Shown here: positions 7,831 to 16,588 of the stretch, one piece after another
Layout of the letters: each line of letters starts with the position of its first letter
Position numbering within the stretch: the stretch's first letter is position 1
Assembly (NCBI RefSeq): GCF_005233515.1
Contig: NZ_QFZZ01000010.1
Location: 124,001-188,000, forward strand
From: Pseudomonas sp. CFBP13508
GTDB taxonomy: Bacteria; Pseudomonadota; Gammaproteobacteria; Pseudomonadales; Pseudomonadaceae
DNA length: 64,000 nt
Direction of reading: 5' to 3'
Program-made: the position numbers and the translations under genes
Notes under the pieces: model-generated
Databases searched by the model: none
What the model saw: the letters and a program-made list of their open reading frames with translations, nothing else
What the model was told of the DNA's origin: nothing

Positions 7831-9177
7831 ATGTTCGATCCAGTCAACGAGCCGTCGTTTCGTCTCGATGTAGCGGGCCTGTCCGACCCCTTCGAAGTTC
7901 TCGCCTTTACCGGAAGGGAAGCGCTCAGCGAACCCTTCGCCTTCGAGATCGATGTGGTGATCGACGATCCGCATCTGGATCTTGCCGGCCTGCTGCATCG
8001 TTCTGCGTTCCTGTGCTTCGGCCCGCCCGGCCAGGGTGTGCACGGGCAATTGCACAGCCTTGTCCAGCATGAGCACAGCCTTGGCCTGCGCTTGAGTCGA
8101 GTGCGTCTCGCGCCGAAGCTCGGCTGCCTTGATCTGCGTTTGAGCCAGCGCATTTTCAGCGGCCGCTCTGTGCCGCAGATCATCGAACAGGTGCTGCGCG
8201 AACATGGCATTGTCGGCCTGCAACGACGTTACGAGCTGCACAGCGACTACCCGCCCCGCACCTTCTGCACGCAATATCGCGAGTCCGATATGCAACTGCT
8301 CCAGCGCCTGTGCGCAGAGGCACGCATTCACTATTACTTCGAACATCACCCCGACAGGCACTGCCTGGTGTTCGGCGACGATCCGACGCGGTTGCCGCAG
8401 GCAGAGGTGGCGCGTTATGAAACCGAACAGCAGGGCGATTGCGTCGCACCGGCCGTACGCCAATGGCAACTGCACGAAGATTCACAGGCCGACCGGCGAG
8501 GAGCGAATGCCGAAGGACACAGTGATCTGCCCGCCTTGCGCAGTGGTCAGTGGTTGCCGCTGGACGACCATCCCTTCATCGAATGCAACCGCCCATGGTT
8601 GCTGACCCGCATCGAACACCGTGGCGATCAATCTCTCGAGCCGCCCTATGGCAATCGCCTGTTCGCGGCCACGCGCTTGCCAGCCTGTGCGCCTGCCGAG
8701 ACGCAACCCAAGCAACGCATGCACAGCCTGCAGCGTGCCTGGGTGGTTTCGGTCGACGAAGCGCAACCTGATCGCTCGCGGCCGGTGGCGGTGCAATTCG
8801 ACTGGCTCTATCAAGGCGAGGGCGCAGCGCCCAGCCATTGCTGGCTGCCGCTCGCGCCGACCCTGAACGATTTGCCTTCGGCGGCGCTGGCCGATGGCGT
8901 GGAGGTCGTGGTGAGTTTCCTTGAAGGCGATCCTGATCAGCCAATGGTCAGTGGCGTTCTGCAACCCCCGGCGCTGGCAGAGGATGCGATCGAGGATGAC
9001 CCGCCGTCACCGCTGCCCGAGCCGCTGGTCAGTGATGGCCTGCTGCAACTGTTGCAGTCTGGCGAGCCGTTGCTGCTGCTGTGCCTGATGCCGGGCGGTG
9101 GCAGTTTCAACCATTGCGCCGAGTCCGTGTGCAGTTGCCGGCTGCTCACCGCGCTCGATCAGAGCAGCGCACGATGA
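7831..9177 (+). CDS. vgrG: short type VI secretion spike protein VgrG
   Basis: The 448-residue protein has the VgrG base: FRLDVAGLSDPFEVLAFTGREALSEPF at the start and TQYRESDMQLLQRLCAEARI near residue 150, which match the gp27-like ring domain, then a gp5-like OB domain (RPVAVQFDWL, CWLPLAPTL, VVVSFLEGDPDQPMVSGVL). Usual VgrGs exceed 600 residues and continue into a beta-helical needle; this one stops shortly after the OB domain with a Cys-containing tail (MPGGGSFNHC). Its stop overlaps the start of the DUF4123 gene (ATGA), so the two are coupled. No other T6SS structural genes are in the window, so it would have to use an apparatus encoded elsewhere. Family firm; short length clear. Confidence 0.88.
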   Translation: MFDPVNEPSFRLDVAGLSDPFEVLAFTGREALSEPFAFEIDVVIDDPHLDLAGLLHRSAFLCFGPPGQGVHGQLHSLVQHEHSLGLRLSRVRLAPKLGCLDLRLSQRIFSGRSVPQIIEQVLREHGIVGLQRRYELHSDYPPRTFCTQYRESDMQLLQRLCAEARIHYYFEHHPDRHCLVFGDDPTRLPQAEVARYETEQQGDCVAPAVRQWQLHEDSQADRRGANAEGHSDLPALRSGQWLPLDDHPFIECNRPWLLTRIEHRGDQSLEPPYGNRLFAATRLPACAPAETQPKQRMHSLQRAWVVSVDEAQPDRSRPVAVQFDWLYQGEGAAPSHCWLPLAPTLNDLPSAALADGVEVVVSFLEGDPDQPMVSGVLQPPALAEDAIEDDPPSPLPEPLVSDGLLQLLQSGEPLLLLCLMPGGGSFNHCAESVCSCRLLTALDQSSAR

Positions 9178-9965
9178 GCGGCGCGGCGCTTGAGCCGATG
9201 GCGCAATGGCTGTTGCTCGATACCCCGGACGCGGCACGCGCCCTGCTGACCTTGCGCCAGGGCTTCGCCGATGTGCAGCGTCACCGGTTGTTCGACGGCA
9301 CCGAATTTCAACCGGTCAGTGAGCACGGACCGGTTCTCGTCGATTTGCGCGAGAGCCCGGCATTGACCGCCCTGTGTCTGCGCGATCCGGACACCTGGCG
9401 CGGCCTGTTGCTGAGCTGCGAGATACCGGCGCAGCAGCTGCTCAGCCACTTGCAGCGCATGCTTACCGTCTCGTTCGGTTTGAATCACCGGGCCTTGCTC
9501 AGCTATTACAACCGCCAGACCGCCAGCTACTTCTTCGATGCCTGTGACGCCACGCAACTGAGCCGCTGGCTCGGTCCGATCCGTCAGTTGCGCTGGTTTG
9601 GCGGCACCTGGGCCGACCGCGCCATCGGCAGTCAGGGCTGGCAACAGCTGCGCAATCCCGGCCTGCTCGTCGAACCGCTGGGCATCGAAGAAAGCCTGAC
9701 CCGGCGCCAGCGCGAACGCCTGCAAACCTGTCTGCTGGAGCAACATATCTGGCGCTGGTGCCAGTCCCTGAGCGTCGATTACCAGACGATTTCTGTGCAT
9801 GTGCAACAAGGCCTGGCACTGGGTTTCAGTGATCGCGCCGTGCTGGATGGCTGGCTGTGGCTGCGCCTGCTCAATCCGCGCGCGGTGCTGGTCGTGCCGC
9901 CGGCCGGTCTGACCCAGCCGGAACGGCTCGACTTTCTGCGTCGGCAGTGGGGCGCGGCGGAGTGA
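9174..9965 (+). CDS. DUF4123 T6SS adaptor/chaperone
   Basis: The 263-residue protein begins MSGAALEPMAQWLLLD; the ATG at 9174 overlaps the vgrG stop. DUF4123 proteins (Tap/TEC class) load effectors onto a cognate VgrG tip and are normally encoded between vgrG and the effector gene. The typical core is seen in SHLQRMLTVSFGLNHRALLS and the FYD-like segment ASYFFDACDATQL. The next gene is a convergent MATE exporter 9 bp away, so the expected effector and immunity genes are absent. It either serves an effector encoded elsewhere or is a remnant cassette. The domain assignment is confident; the partner is unknown. Confidence 0.8.
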   Translation: MSGAALEPMAQWLLLDTPDAARALLTLRQGFADVQRHRLFDGTEFQPVSEHGPVLVDLRESPALTALCLRDPDTWRGLLLSCEIPAQQLLSHLQRMLTVSFGLNHRALLSYYNRQTASYFFDACDATQLSRWLGPIRQLRWFGGTWADRAIGSQGWQQLRNPGLLVEPLGIEESLTRRQRERLQTCLLEQHIWRWCQSLSVDYQTISVHVQQGLALGFSDRAVLDGWLWLRLLNPRAVLVVPPAGLTQPERLDFLRRQWGAAE

Positions 9966-9974
9966 TTGACGCCG

Positions 9975-11324
9975 TCAGTGAGCCTTGCCGCTGAACCAGC
10001 CATCGCTGCGTTTCAGCCACAGGGCTTGCGCGCCTAGGGTCACGCTGCGCAAGACCATGAACAGCAGAAAAGATATCCACAGGCCGTGATTACCCAAGGC
10101 CTGCAAGAACCAGGCGAATGGCAGCAACAGCAGCACCGTCAGCAGCATGCCGTTGCGCATTTCCCGCGCGCGGGTGGCGCCGATGAACAAACCGTCGAGC
10201 AGGTAGCTCCCGACCGCAATCAACGGCAGCACGGCTAGGTAGGGCAGATAGACGAACGCCGTGTCGCGCACGCTCTGGATATCGGTCTGCATCTCGATGA
10301 ACAGGTGCCCCGCGAGCAGAAACAGCACGGCGAACCCGAGGCTGGCGATCAGCGACCAGCCGCCCGCCACCACCAGCGATCGACGCAAGGCCAGGCGATC
10401 CCGCGCGCCGATGGCATGCCCGCACAACGCTTCAACGGCGTGTGCCAGGCCATCGAGGGCATGGGCCGTCAGCAGCAGGCCGTTGAGCAGCAGCGCATTC
10501 GCTGCAACGGTCGCATCGCCGAGCCGCGCGCCTTGCACGGTGATCAGGAAAAACACCGATTGCAGGGCGAGGCTGCGGATGAAGATGTCACGGTTGACCG
10601 CCAGCAGCGGGCGCCAGCTCTGCCAGATTTTCAGCGCCGACCAGATGATCTGCCCCGGATAGGCGCGTAACGCCGTGCGCGTCAGCCACAGGCCGAGCAG
10701 GGCGCCGCTCCATTCGGCGATTACCGAAGCGCGTGCCGAGCCAACCACGCCCCAGTTCAGGCCGATGACAAACCACAGATTGAGGAAGATGTTGATCAGG
10801 TTGGTGCTTAGCAGAATCGCCAGCGGCGCCCGCGCGTTCTGCGTGCCGAGGAACCAGCCGACCAGCGCATAGGTCGCCAGCGCTGCGGGCAGGCCGAACA
10901 GGCGCGTGTGGAAAAACTCCCGGGTCAGTTGTTCCAGTTCCACCGACGGCTGCATGAAATGCAGCGCAACGCCGCTGAGCGGCACACCGAGACAGCCGAG
11001 CACGACAGCCAGGCCCAGCGCCAGCAGCAGCCCCTGCAACAGAATCTGCCGCAACGCCGCGCCATCGCTGCGCCCGGCAGCCTGGGCGGCAAAACCGGTG
11101 GTGCCCATGCGCAGAAAACCCATCGCCCAGGCGAGAAACGTGTACAGACTGGCGCCGACCGCCACCGCTCCCAATTGATGGGCGTGCGGCAGATGGCCGA
11201 TGACAGTGCTGTCGACCAGCGCCACCAGCGGCACGGAAATATTGGAAAGAATCATCGGCGCGGCGAGTGCCCAGACCTTGCGGTGAGTCGGGCGGTCGCG
11301 CCAGTCGGTAATCAGAGAGGACAT
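9975..11324 (-). CDS. MATE family efflux transporter (DinF-type)
   Basis: The 449-residue membrane protein has about twelve hydrophobic segments. The start MSSLITDWRDRPTHRKVWAL at 11324 is preceded by CAAGGAG; an in-frame extension to 11387 would precede this ribosome site and was rejected. The first helix reads APMILSNISVPLVALVDSTV, with HLPHAHQLGAVAVGASLYTF after it, as in the DinF branch of the MATE superfamily, which exports cationic compounds using Na+ or H+. It is convergent with the DUF4123 gene. The substrate cannot be deduced. Confidence 0.88.
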   Translation of the reverse strand: MSSLITDWRDRPTHRKVWALAAPMILSNISVPLVALVDSTVIGHLPHAHQLGAVAVGASLYTFLAWAMGFLRMGTTGFAAQAAGRSDGAALRQILLQGLLLALGLAVVLGCLGVPLSGVALHFMQPSVELEQLTREFFHTRLFGLPAALATYALVGWFLGTQNARAPLAILLSTNLINIFLNLWFVIGLNWGVVGSARASVIAEWSGALLGLWLTRTALRAYPGQIIWSALKIWQSWRPLLAVNRDIFIRSLALQSVFFLITVQGARLGDATVAANALLLNGLLLTAHALDGLAHAVEALCGHAIGARDRLALRRSLVVAGGWSLIASLGFAVLFLLAGHLFIEMQTDIQSVRDTAFVYLPYLAVLPLIAVGSYLLDGLFIGATRAREMRNGMLLTVLLLLPFAWFLQALGNHGLWISFLLFMVLRSVTLGAQALWLKRSDGWFSGKAH

Positions 11325-11386
11325 GCAGGCTCCTTGGGGGAGCGAGGATTGTAGCGAGTCTGAGAATTGCAGTGGTTTCAAAATCA

Positions 11387-11550
11387 CCCCCTCACCCCAG
11401 CCCTCTCCCCCAAGGGGGCGAGGGGGAAAGGGAGCAGATCTTCATGCTTTTCAAACCCGAGTTCGACTCGATATGCCAAAGTCGGCGGAGAATGTCCAAG
11501 CAGCGCGGTCAGTCCCCTCTCCCTCCGGGAGAGGGTTAGGGTGAGGGGCT
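11387..11550. repeat. type-2 repeat pair (CCCTCTCCC...GGGAGAGGG)
   Basis: Two opposed copies of the CCCTCACCCNAGCCCTCTCCC-type palindrome flank about 90 bp that contain a shared GAGTTCGACTCGATATGCC core. The same family recurs at 21.6-22.1, 40.7-40.9 and 42.1-42.4 kb, always between genes, which is consistent with a REPIN-like element. Confidence 0.7.
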
Positions 11551-11559
11551 TTTGAAGCG

Positions 11560-11853
11560 CTAGTGAATAATCCAGCTCAACAACCACAACCCCAGCAGCA
11601 ACCAGATGATCCCGGCAATGATCGACGCGTTCATGAACGCCCGAATCGCTGACCACAGCAGCATCAGGCCAACGATCAGGGCGATGATGCTGATGATCGA
11701 GGTGTCCATCCCCAGCGTCTGCGCCAGGCCGTCGACAAAGTTGCTGCCGGCATTGCTGAGCATATTGAACAGGCCGCTGAGGCCATCGACGATAAAACGG
11801 ATGACCGAACCGAGTGCCTGGCCGAGCCATTCGAAAAAGCTTTCTACACGCAT
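11560..11853 (-). CDS. small inner-membrane protein, unknown function
   Basis: This 97-residue protein starts MRVESFFEWLGQALGSV at an ATG at 11853. An amphipathic N-terminal half is followed by two C-terminal membrane segments (about residues 53-73 and 77-96: IISIIALIVGLMLLWSA and SIIAGIIWLLLGLWLLSWI). I do not recognise the family. It is flanked by repeat elements on both sides and appears to be a single-gene transcript. The high density of coding-type features and the two clean membrane helices support a real gene, but no function can be inferred. Confidence 0.7.
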   Translation of the reverse strand: MRVESFFEWLGQALGSVIRFIVDGLSGLFNMLSNAGSNFVDGLAQTLGMDTSIISIIALIVGLMLLWSAIRAFMNASIIAGIIWLLLGLWLLSWIIH

Positions 11854-11941
11854 GTGTGCATCCCTGATGAAAGAGCTGTGCCTTGGGCCACGCCGAGGGT
11901 GGCCGAGTTCCCTGCATGATAGAAGGTTTGCCCGGATCCTG

Positions 11942-12030
11942 TGTGGGAGCGAGCCTGCTCGCGAAGGGGGCGTGTCAGGCAAATCCGGTCTGGATGATCC
12001 ACCGCCTTCGCGAGCAGGCTCGCTCCCACA
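11942..12030. repeat. REPIN (two REP copies, head to head)
   Basis: The palindrome TGTGGGAGCGAGCCTGCTCG and its reverse complement face each other across about 45 bp. It sits in the divergent gap between the small membrane protein and the MazG-like gene. Confidence 0.85.
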
Positions 12031-12098
12031 ATAGATCATCTGCGCTGCTTGCCTTCAGCCCGCATCCCCCCGAAGCTATGCGTCTTCAGGAGAGCCCG

Positions 12099-12401
12099 AT
12101 GAACCTTGTTGAACTGACCGAACGCCTGCACGCCATTCGCGACCGCAATGACTGGCGGCAATTTCACAGCCCGAAAAACCTCGCCATGGCCGCCAGCGTC
12201 GAAATGGCCGAGCTGGTGGAGATCTTCCAGTGGCTGACGGAAGACCAGTCGCGCCAGTTGCCGGCGGACAAACTCGCGCATGCCGGCCAGGAAGTCGGCG
12301 ACATCGTCCTGTATCTGTTGCTGCTGTGCAGCGAGTTGGGTCTGGACATGAATGAAGTGGTGCGCGCCAAGCTCGCCGACAGCGAACGGCGGTTCAGCTG
12401 A
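12099..12401 (+). CDS. MazG-like nucleotide pyrophosphohydrolase
   Basis: This 100-residue all-helical protein is of the MazG/dCTPase (RS21-C6) type and hydrolyses (d)NTPs to monophosphate and pyrophosphate. The metal-binding pattern is present: E-x2-E in SVEMAELVEIFQW (about residues 30-42) and E-x2-D in GQEVGDIVLYLL (about 67-78). The start at 12099 follows TCAGGAGAGCC. Its TGA overlaps the ATG of cmoM (TGATG), so the two genes are translationally coupled; a house-cleaning enzyme coupled to a tRNA-modification enzyme is notable but not explained. The exact nucleotide preference is unknown. Confidence 0.85.
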   Translation: MNLVELTERLHAIRDRNDWRQFHSPKNLAMAASVEMAELVEIFQWLTEDQSRQLPADKLAHAGQEVGDIVLYLLLLCSELGLDMNEVVRAKLADSERRFS

Positions 12402-13150
12402 TGAGCGACCGTCATTTCGATCAGTTGGCCACGCGCTTCGCCGAAAAAATCTACGGCGGCGCGAAAGGCGCGATTCGCCTCGCGGTATTGCAGGCCGATC
12501 TGACCGAGGCTTTGCCGGATCGTCCGCTGCGCGTGCTGGATATCGGCGGGGGCCTTGGGCACATGTCGCTGTGGCTGGCCGAGCGCGGCCATGACGTCAC
12601 CTTCACCGAGCCGGCCGAACCGATGCTTGAAGGCGCGCGCCAGCGTTTTGCCGAAGCCGGACACACCGCGACATTCATTCAGGCGCCGTGGCAGGAACTG
12701 CTCGGCCAGCTTACCGAGCCCTACGATCTGGTCATCTGCCACGCGGTGCTGGAATGGCTTGCCGAACCCCACGCGATCCTGCCGGTGCTGCATCAACTGA
12801 CCAAGCCCGGCGGCTGGCTGTCGCTGGCGTTCTACAACCGTGACGCGCTGATTTATCGCAATCTGCTCAAGGGCCATTTCAAGAAAATGCGCAAGAACGT
12901 CACGGCCGGCGAAAAGCAGAGCCTGACCCCGCAACAGCCCCTCGACCCACGGGAATTGGCAACGCAACTCGCCGGAATGTGGCAGGTCGAAAGTCAGAGC
13001 GGCGTACGGGTATTTCACGATTACATGCCGGTGGAATTCCAGGCCCGCGCCGAACTGGCGGACTTGCTGGAAATGGAACTCGCGCACCGTCGTCACCCAG
13101 GCTTCGCCGGGCTTGGGCGTTACTTGCACTGGATCTGCCGGCCGATCTGA
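12401..13150 (+). CDS. cmoM: tRNA 5-carboxymethoxyuridine methyltransferase
   Basis: The 249-residue class I SAM methyltransferase begins MSDRHFDQLATRFAEKIYGG. The SAM-binding loop VLDIGGGLGHMS is at about residues 45-56 and the acidic residue is in TFTEPAEPML. In E. coli, CmoM (formerly SmtA) makes the methyl ester of 5-carboxymethoxyuridine at the wobble position of certain tRNAs. The segments YNRDALIYRNLLKGHF and QQPLDPRELATQL are characteristic of this subfamily. It is coupled to the preceding gene through overlapping stop and start. I am fairly sure of CmoM over a generic methyltransferase. Confidence 0.82.
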   Translation: MSDRHFDQLATRFAEKIYGGAKGAIRLAVLQADLTEALPDRPLRVLDIGGGLGHMSLWLAERGHDVTFTEPAEPMLEGARQRFAEAGHTATFIQAPWQELLGQLTEPYDLVICHAVLEWLAEPHAILPVLHQLTKPGGWLSLAFYNRDALIYRNLLKGHFKKMRKNVTAGEKQSLTPQQPLDPRELATQLAGMWQVESQSGVRVFHDYMPVEFQARAELADLLEMELAHRRHPGFAGLGRYLHWICRPI

Positions 13151-13162
13151 GCGGAGCGCGAC

Positions 13163-13774
13163 ATGAAAGCTCGATGCGGGTTATTGCTGATGAGTCTGGG
13201 GTTGGCCGCTTGCCAAGGCAGCAACCCCTACGTGGCCCAGTCGCGGCCCTTGCCGCCGGCACCGCCGCAAGCCGCCACCACCTTCGACCGCAGCGCCTAT
13301 CCGGCGCCGCCGCGTGATTACGGGCGCTATCGCAATTGGGCCTGGCTCAACGGCCAATTACCACAGGGGACGGCGTGGGCCGACTCGGCGCAAGTGGCCG
13401 AGGCGGTCAGCAATGCCCTCGACCAGCGCGGCTTGCGGCCGATGCGCGACAACCGCCCGGCCGACCTGCTGGTCAGCGCCGACCTGCGTCTGGAAACCCG
13501 TTTGCGCCAGGTTCGCGACGACTACGGCTACTACGGTGGTTACGGCGGCTATGATCGGTATGGTCGCGGTTACGGCATGTACAACAGCGTGCCGGTCATG
13601 CGCACTTATCAGGAGCAGGTCGTGGTGGTGCGGGTCGATCTGTTCGATGCCGGAAATGGTCAGCCGGTGTGGAGCGCCAGCGCCGAAACCGGCACCCAGG
13701 GCAATCAGATCGAACGCGCCGACGCGATCCGCGAGGCTGTGGAAAAAGCCATGGCGGCGTATCCTCCCAGCTGA
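13163..13774 (+). CDS. DUF4136 lipoprotein
   Basis: The 203-residue protein has a lipoprotein signal (MKARCGLLLMSLGLAACQGS, Cys at 17) and so is probably anchored in the outer membrane. The body has the DUF4136 pattern: an early YRNWAWLNGQLPQG segment, a central Gly/Tyr-rich stretch (about 120-140: DYGYYGGYGGYDRYGRGYG) and a C-terminal DLFDAGNGQPVWSASAE. Function is unknown. It is followed 41 bp later by a second DUF4136 gene with the same layout, evidently a tandem duplication that has diverged. The Gly/Tyr-rich insert distinguishes this copy. Confidence 0.82.
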   Translation: MKARCGLLLMSLGLAACQGSNPYVAQSRPLPPAPPQAATTFDRSAYPAPPRDYGRYRNWAWLNGQLPQGTAWADSAQVAEAVSNALDQRGLRPMRDNRPADLLVSADLRLETRLRQVRDDYGYYGGYGGYDRYGRGYGMYNSVPVMRTYQEQVVVVRVDLFDAGNGQPVWSASAETGTQGNQIERADAIREAVEKAMAAYPPS

Positions 13775-13815
13775 CGTCGTGTCAGCAGGTTCATGTCTTC
13801 ACCCGGAGAAAAATC

Positions 13816-14373
13816 ATGTTCCGCCGTCTCGCTCTACTCGCTGTGGCCGCGCTCCTCAGTGCCTGCGCTGCCAACCAGGTCAACCACGACTTCGACGCCA
13901 GTCGCGACTTCGCCGCCTATCGCAGCTGGAGCTGGAAAGACCCGGCCCTGCAATATCGCCCCGATGACCCGCGCATCAAAAGCGACCTGACCGAACAGCG
14001 CATCCGCCAGGCGGTGTCCGATCAACTCGATCAGCGCGGTTTGCGCCCGGCTGCCGGCGCTGGCAAAGGTGATCTGAACGTGCAGACCTACCTGATCGTC
14101 GAGGACCGGCAGCAGCAAGTGACAACCAATTACGGCGGCGGTTGGGGCGGCCCGTGGAACGGTTACTGGGGCGCGCCGATGTACAACGAAACGCGCAACA
14201 TCACCTACAAGGTCGCGACCATTCAGATCGACCTGCTCGACGGCAAGGACGGCAAACTGGTCTGGCGTGGCAGCGATGAACAAATGCTCAGCAGCCGACC
14301 CAATCCGGCCGATCGCAGCAATGCCATTCGCGAGACCGTTGCAAGGATTCTGGCGAACTATCCACCGCGTTGA
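13816..14373 (+). CDS. DUF4136 lipoprotein, second tandem copy
   Basis: The 185-residue paralogue of the preceding gene starts at the ATG at 13816, with lipobox LLSAC (Cys at about 16). It shares FAAYRSWSWKDPALQY, a conserved SDQLDQRGLRP segment (DQRGLRP also occurs in the upstream copy), a Gly/Trp-rich middle (GGGWGGPWNGYWG) and the end DLLDGKDGKLVWRGS. It is probably outer-membrane or periplasmic; the role is unknown. A REPIN follows directly. The two genes probably form an operon, since no terminator lies between them. Confidence 0.83.
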   Translation: MFRRLALLAVAALLSACAANQVNHDFDASRDFAAYRSWSWKDPALQYRPDDPRIKSDLTEQRIRQAVSDQLDQRGLRPAAGAGKGDLNVQTYLIVEDRQQQVTTNYGGGWGGPWNGYWGAPMYNETRNITYKVATIQIDLLDGKDGKLVWRGSDEQMLSSRPNPADRSNAIRETVARILANYPPR

Positions 14374-14390
14374 ACCGCTCTGAACCGTTC

Positions 14391-14479
14391 CTGTGGGAGC
14401 GAGCCTGCTCGCCAAGGCCGTGTCATTCAGCATTGAATCCTCTGGCACGACGCTTTCGCGAGCAGGCTCGCTCCCACAG
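14391..14479. repeat. REPIN (head to head)
   Basis: Two REP palindromes face each other. The left copy has one substitution (CTCGCC for CTCGCG). Confidence 0.85.
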
Positions 14480-14590
14480 TGGCGGTGGTGAAAGGAATGG
14501 CGCGACGCCAGCAGTCTCGACCGACCGCGTCTACACTCTTTTTCATTAACGGAGGTAGCGCTCGGCACTGCGCCGGCAAAGGAGTGCGCC

Positions 14591-16588
14591 ATGTCGCCTG
14601 GATCGCAATGCAACGGCCCGGCGCGGCAACGTGGGGCGATCGGCTTGATGGCGGCCGCGACTCTGAGTCTGGCGCTGGTGATGATGTTGCTGGTGGTCGA
14701 CAGCGGTCGCCTGTACATGGAACAGCGCAAATTGCAGCGGGTAGTGGATACCGCCGCCCTCGAAGCGGTCAGTCGCGGCGGCAATTGTCTGCCCGGGCTG
14801 ACCGCCGCCAGTTACGCCGGGCAAAGTGCGCTGCGCAATGGCTACCTCGTCGATGCGAATAACACCCTCGCGACTACCTGCGGCACGCTGGCCACCGCCG
14901 CTGGCGGTATGCGCAGTTTCACTGTCGATGCCACGCAATCAAGCGCAGTCAAGGTCGCCGCCAGCCGCACGGTCACCAGCAGTTTTGCCGGCGGTGTGCA
15001 GGCGCTGTTCAGCGCCACGCCGGTCAGCCTCGACACCACACTCAATGCTTCGGCAGTTGCCGCGAAACCGCAGCCGACCGTCGCCCAACTGAATATTCGC
15101 AGCACCCTCGCCAGCATCGACACGGCGCAGTCGAACATCCTCAATCCGCTGTTTTCCGGGTTGCTCGGCGGCAACGTCAACCTCACGGCGGTTGGCTGGG
15201 ACGGCTTGCTGCACACCGATATCAACCTGCTCAAATACCTCGATCAACTGGCCATCGACCTCAACGTCGGCGCCGGCAATTACACGCAGTTGCTCAATAC
15301 CCAGGCAACCGTGACGCAACTGATTCAGGCCGCCGCGACGGTGGTGCAGCTCAATGGCGCGACCGCGCAAGTGGTCACCGCGCTGGGCCAGTTGCAGGTC
15401 GCCGCCATCAATGCGGCGCCGGTCAGACTCGGCGAGATCCTGCAATTGCAGACCGGCACTACGGCGGCGGGGCTGGATGCCAATCTGCAATTGCTGCAAC
15501 TGGTGCAGGGCGTGGTGCAGCTGGCCAACAGCAAGAGCGCGGTGGCGGCGACCTTGCCGGTCAACGTGCTGGGGCTGGCCGGTGTCACGGTGCGGGTGAA
15601 GGTGATCGAGCCGCCGCAGTTCTCGGCGATTGGCGACCCAGCGCGGGCCAAGGCCGATCCGTTGGGACCGGACCGGATTTATGTGCGCACTGCGCAGGTG
15701 CGCACGCTGTTGTCGGTGAATTTGCCGGCGTTGAACGGGGTGACAGGGTTGACCAATGCGGTGCTGGGCCTGGTCGGTACGCTGACGCCGACGCTCAATG
15801 CGCTGTTGAGCCTGAACCTGGTGGACACGCTCAATTCAGTTTTCTGCCTGCTGGGCGCCGGTTGCGAACAGCTCGATCCGAAACTGCTACCGTCGCCGCA
15901 AATCGACATTGCGCTGGATGCCGGCGGTGCGAAAAGCTATGTCACCGATTACCGTTGCCCGACCGGCGACACCGGCAGCAAAAGCCTGACCGCCACCACC
16001 ACGACCTCACTGGCTGATCTCAAGCTCGGCAAGATCGATCCGGTCACGGCGTTCTCTTCAGTCGCCGAACCAACGGTGGTGCCGTTGCCGCTGGTCGATC
16101 TCGGCATCATCACTTGCCACAAGATTCTCGGCATCGGCAGTTGCGATGCTTCCTCGCATGTTCAATACGGCGCCGGCGGCATCGCCATCAAACTCGACAC
16201 CAGCGTCGCGCAAACCACGCAAAACCTGCTGTTTTCCAGCACCGCGCCGTTCGCCACCCCGGCCAACCTGAAACTGCCGCCGAGCCTGCTGCCCGCCGCG
16301 CCGACCAGCAACATCGTCGGCAGCCTTGCGAACACCCTGTCGGGCATCAACCTGATCGTCTACAAACCCGTGGGCAGCAATCCGCTGGGCGCTATCGTCA
16401 GCGGTGTGGCTTCGTTGATCAGCGATGTCACTAACCGCTTGCTGCCGGTGGTCACTGGTTTGATCAGCCCCTTACTCGACCCGCTGCTGAACAATCTGCT
16501 GAAGGGGCTGGGCATCAACCTGATGAACACCGAGGTGGGCGCCAACATGACCTGCGGGCAGACCGGCAAGGCTTACCTGGTGATCTGA
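14591..16588 (+). CDS. tadG: Tad pilus protein TadG
   Basis: The 665-residue protein begins with a short basic leader, then RGAIGLMAAATLSLALVMML (about residues 17-37), a membrane segment of the TadG/TadE kind. This is followed by LYMEQRKLQRVVDTAALEA, the signature by which TadG-like Flp-pilus proteins are recognised. The long remainder is Val/Leu/Asn-rich, probably beta, and extracytoplasmic. TadG is thought to anchor or support Flp pilus assembly. It is convergent with pprA, the stop codons overlapping by 16 bp, the same neighbourhood as P. aeruginosa PA4293-PA4297. A match to TadG is good at the N-terminus; the rest is poorly conserved. Confidence 0.85.
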   Translation: MSPGSQCNGPARQRGAIGLMAAATLSLALVMMLLVVDSGRLYMEQRKLQRVVDTAALEAVSRGGNCLPGLTAASYAGQSALRNGYLVDANNTLATTCGTLATAAGGMRSFTVDATQSSAVKVAASRTVTSSFAGGVQALFSATPVSLDTTLNASAVAAKPQPTVAQLNIRSTLASIDTAQSNILNPLFSGLLGGNVNLTAVGWDGLLHTDINLLKYLDQLAIDLNVGAGNYTQLLNTQATVTQLIQAAATVVQLNGATAQVVTALGQLQVAAINAAPVRLGEILQLQTGTTAAGLDANLQLLQLVQGVVQLANSKSAVAATLPVNVLGLAGVTVRVKVIEPPQFSAIGDPARAKADPLGPDRIYVRTAQVRTLLSVNLPALNGVTGLTNAVLGLVGTLTPTLNALLSLNLVDTLNSVFCLLGAGCEQLDPKLLPSPQIDIALDAGGAKSYVTDYRCPTGDTGSKSLTATTTTSLADLKLGKIDPVTAFSSVAEPTVVPLPLVDLGIITCHKILGIGSCDASSHVQYGAGGIAIKLDTSVAQTTQNLLFSSTAPFATPANLKLPPSLLPAAPTSNIVGSLANTLSGINLIVYKPVGSNPLGAIVSGVASLISDVTNRLLPVVTGLISPLLDPLLNNLLKGLGINLMNTEVGANMTCGQTGKAYLVI

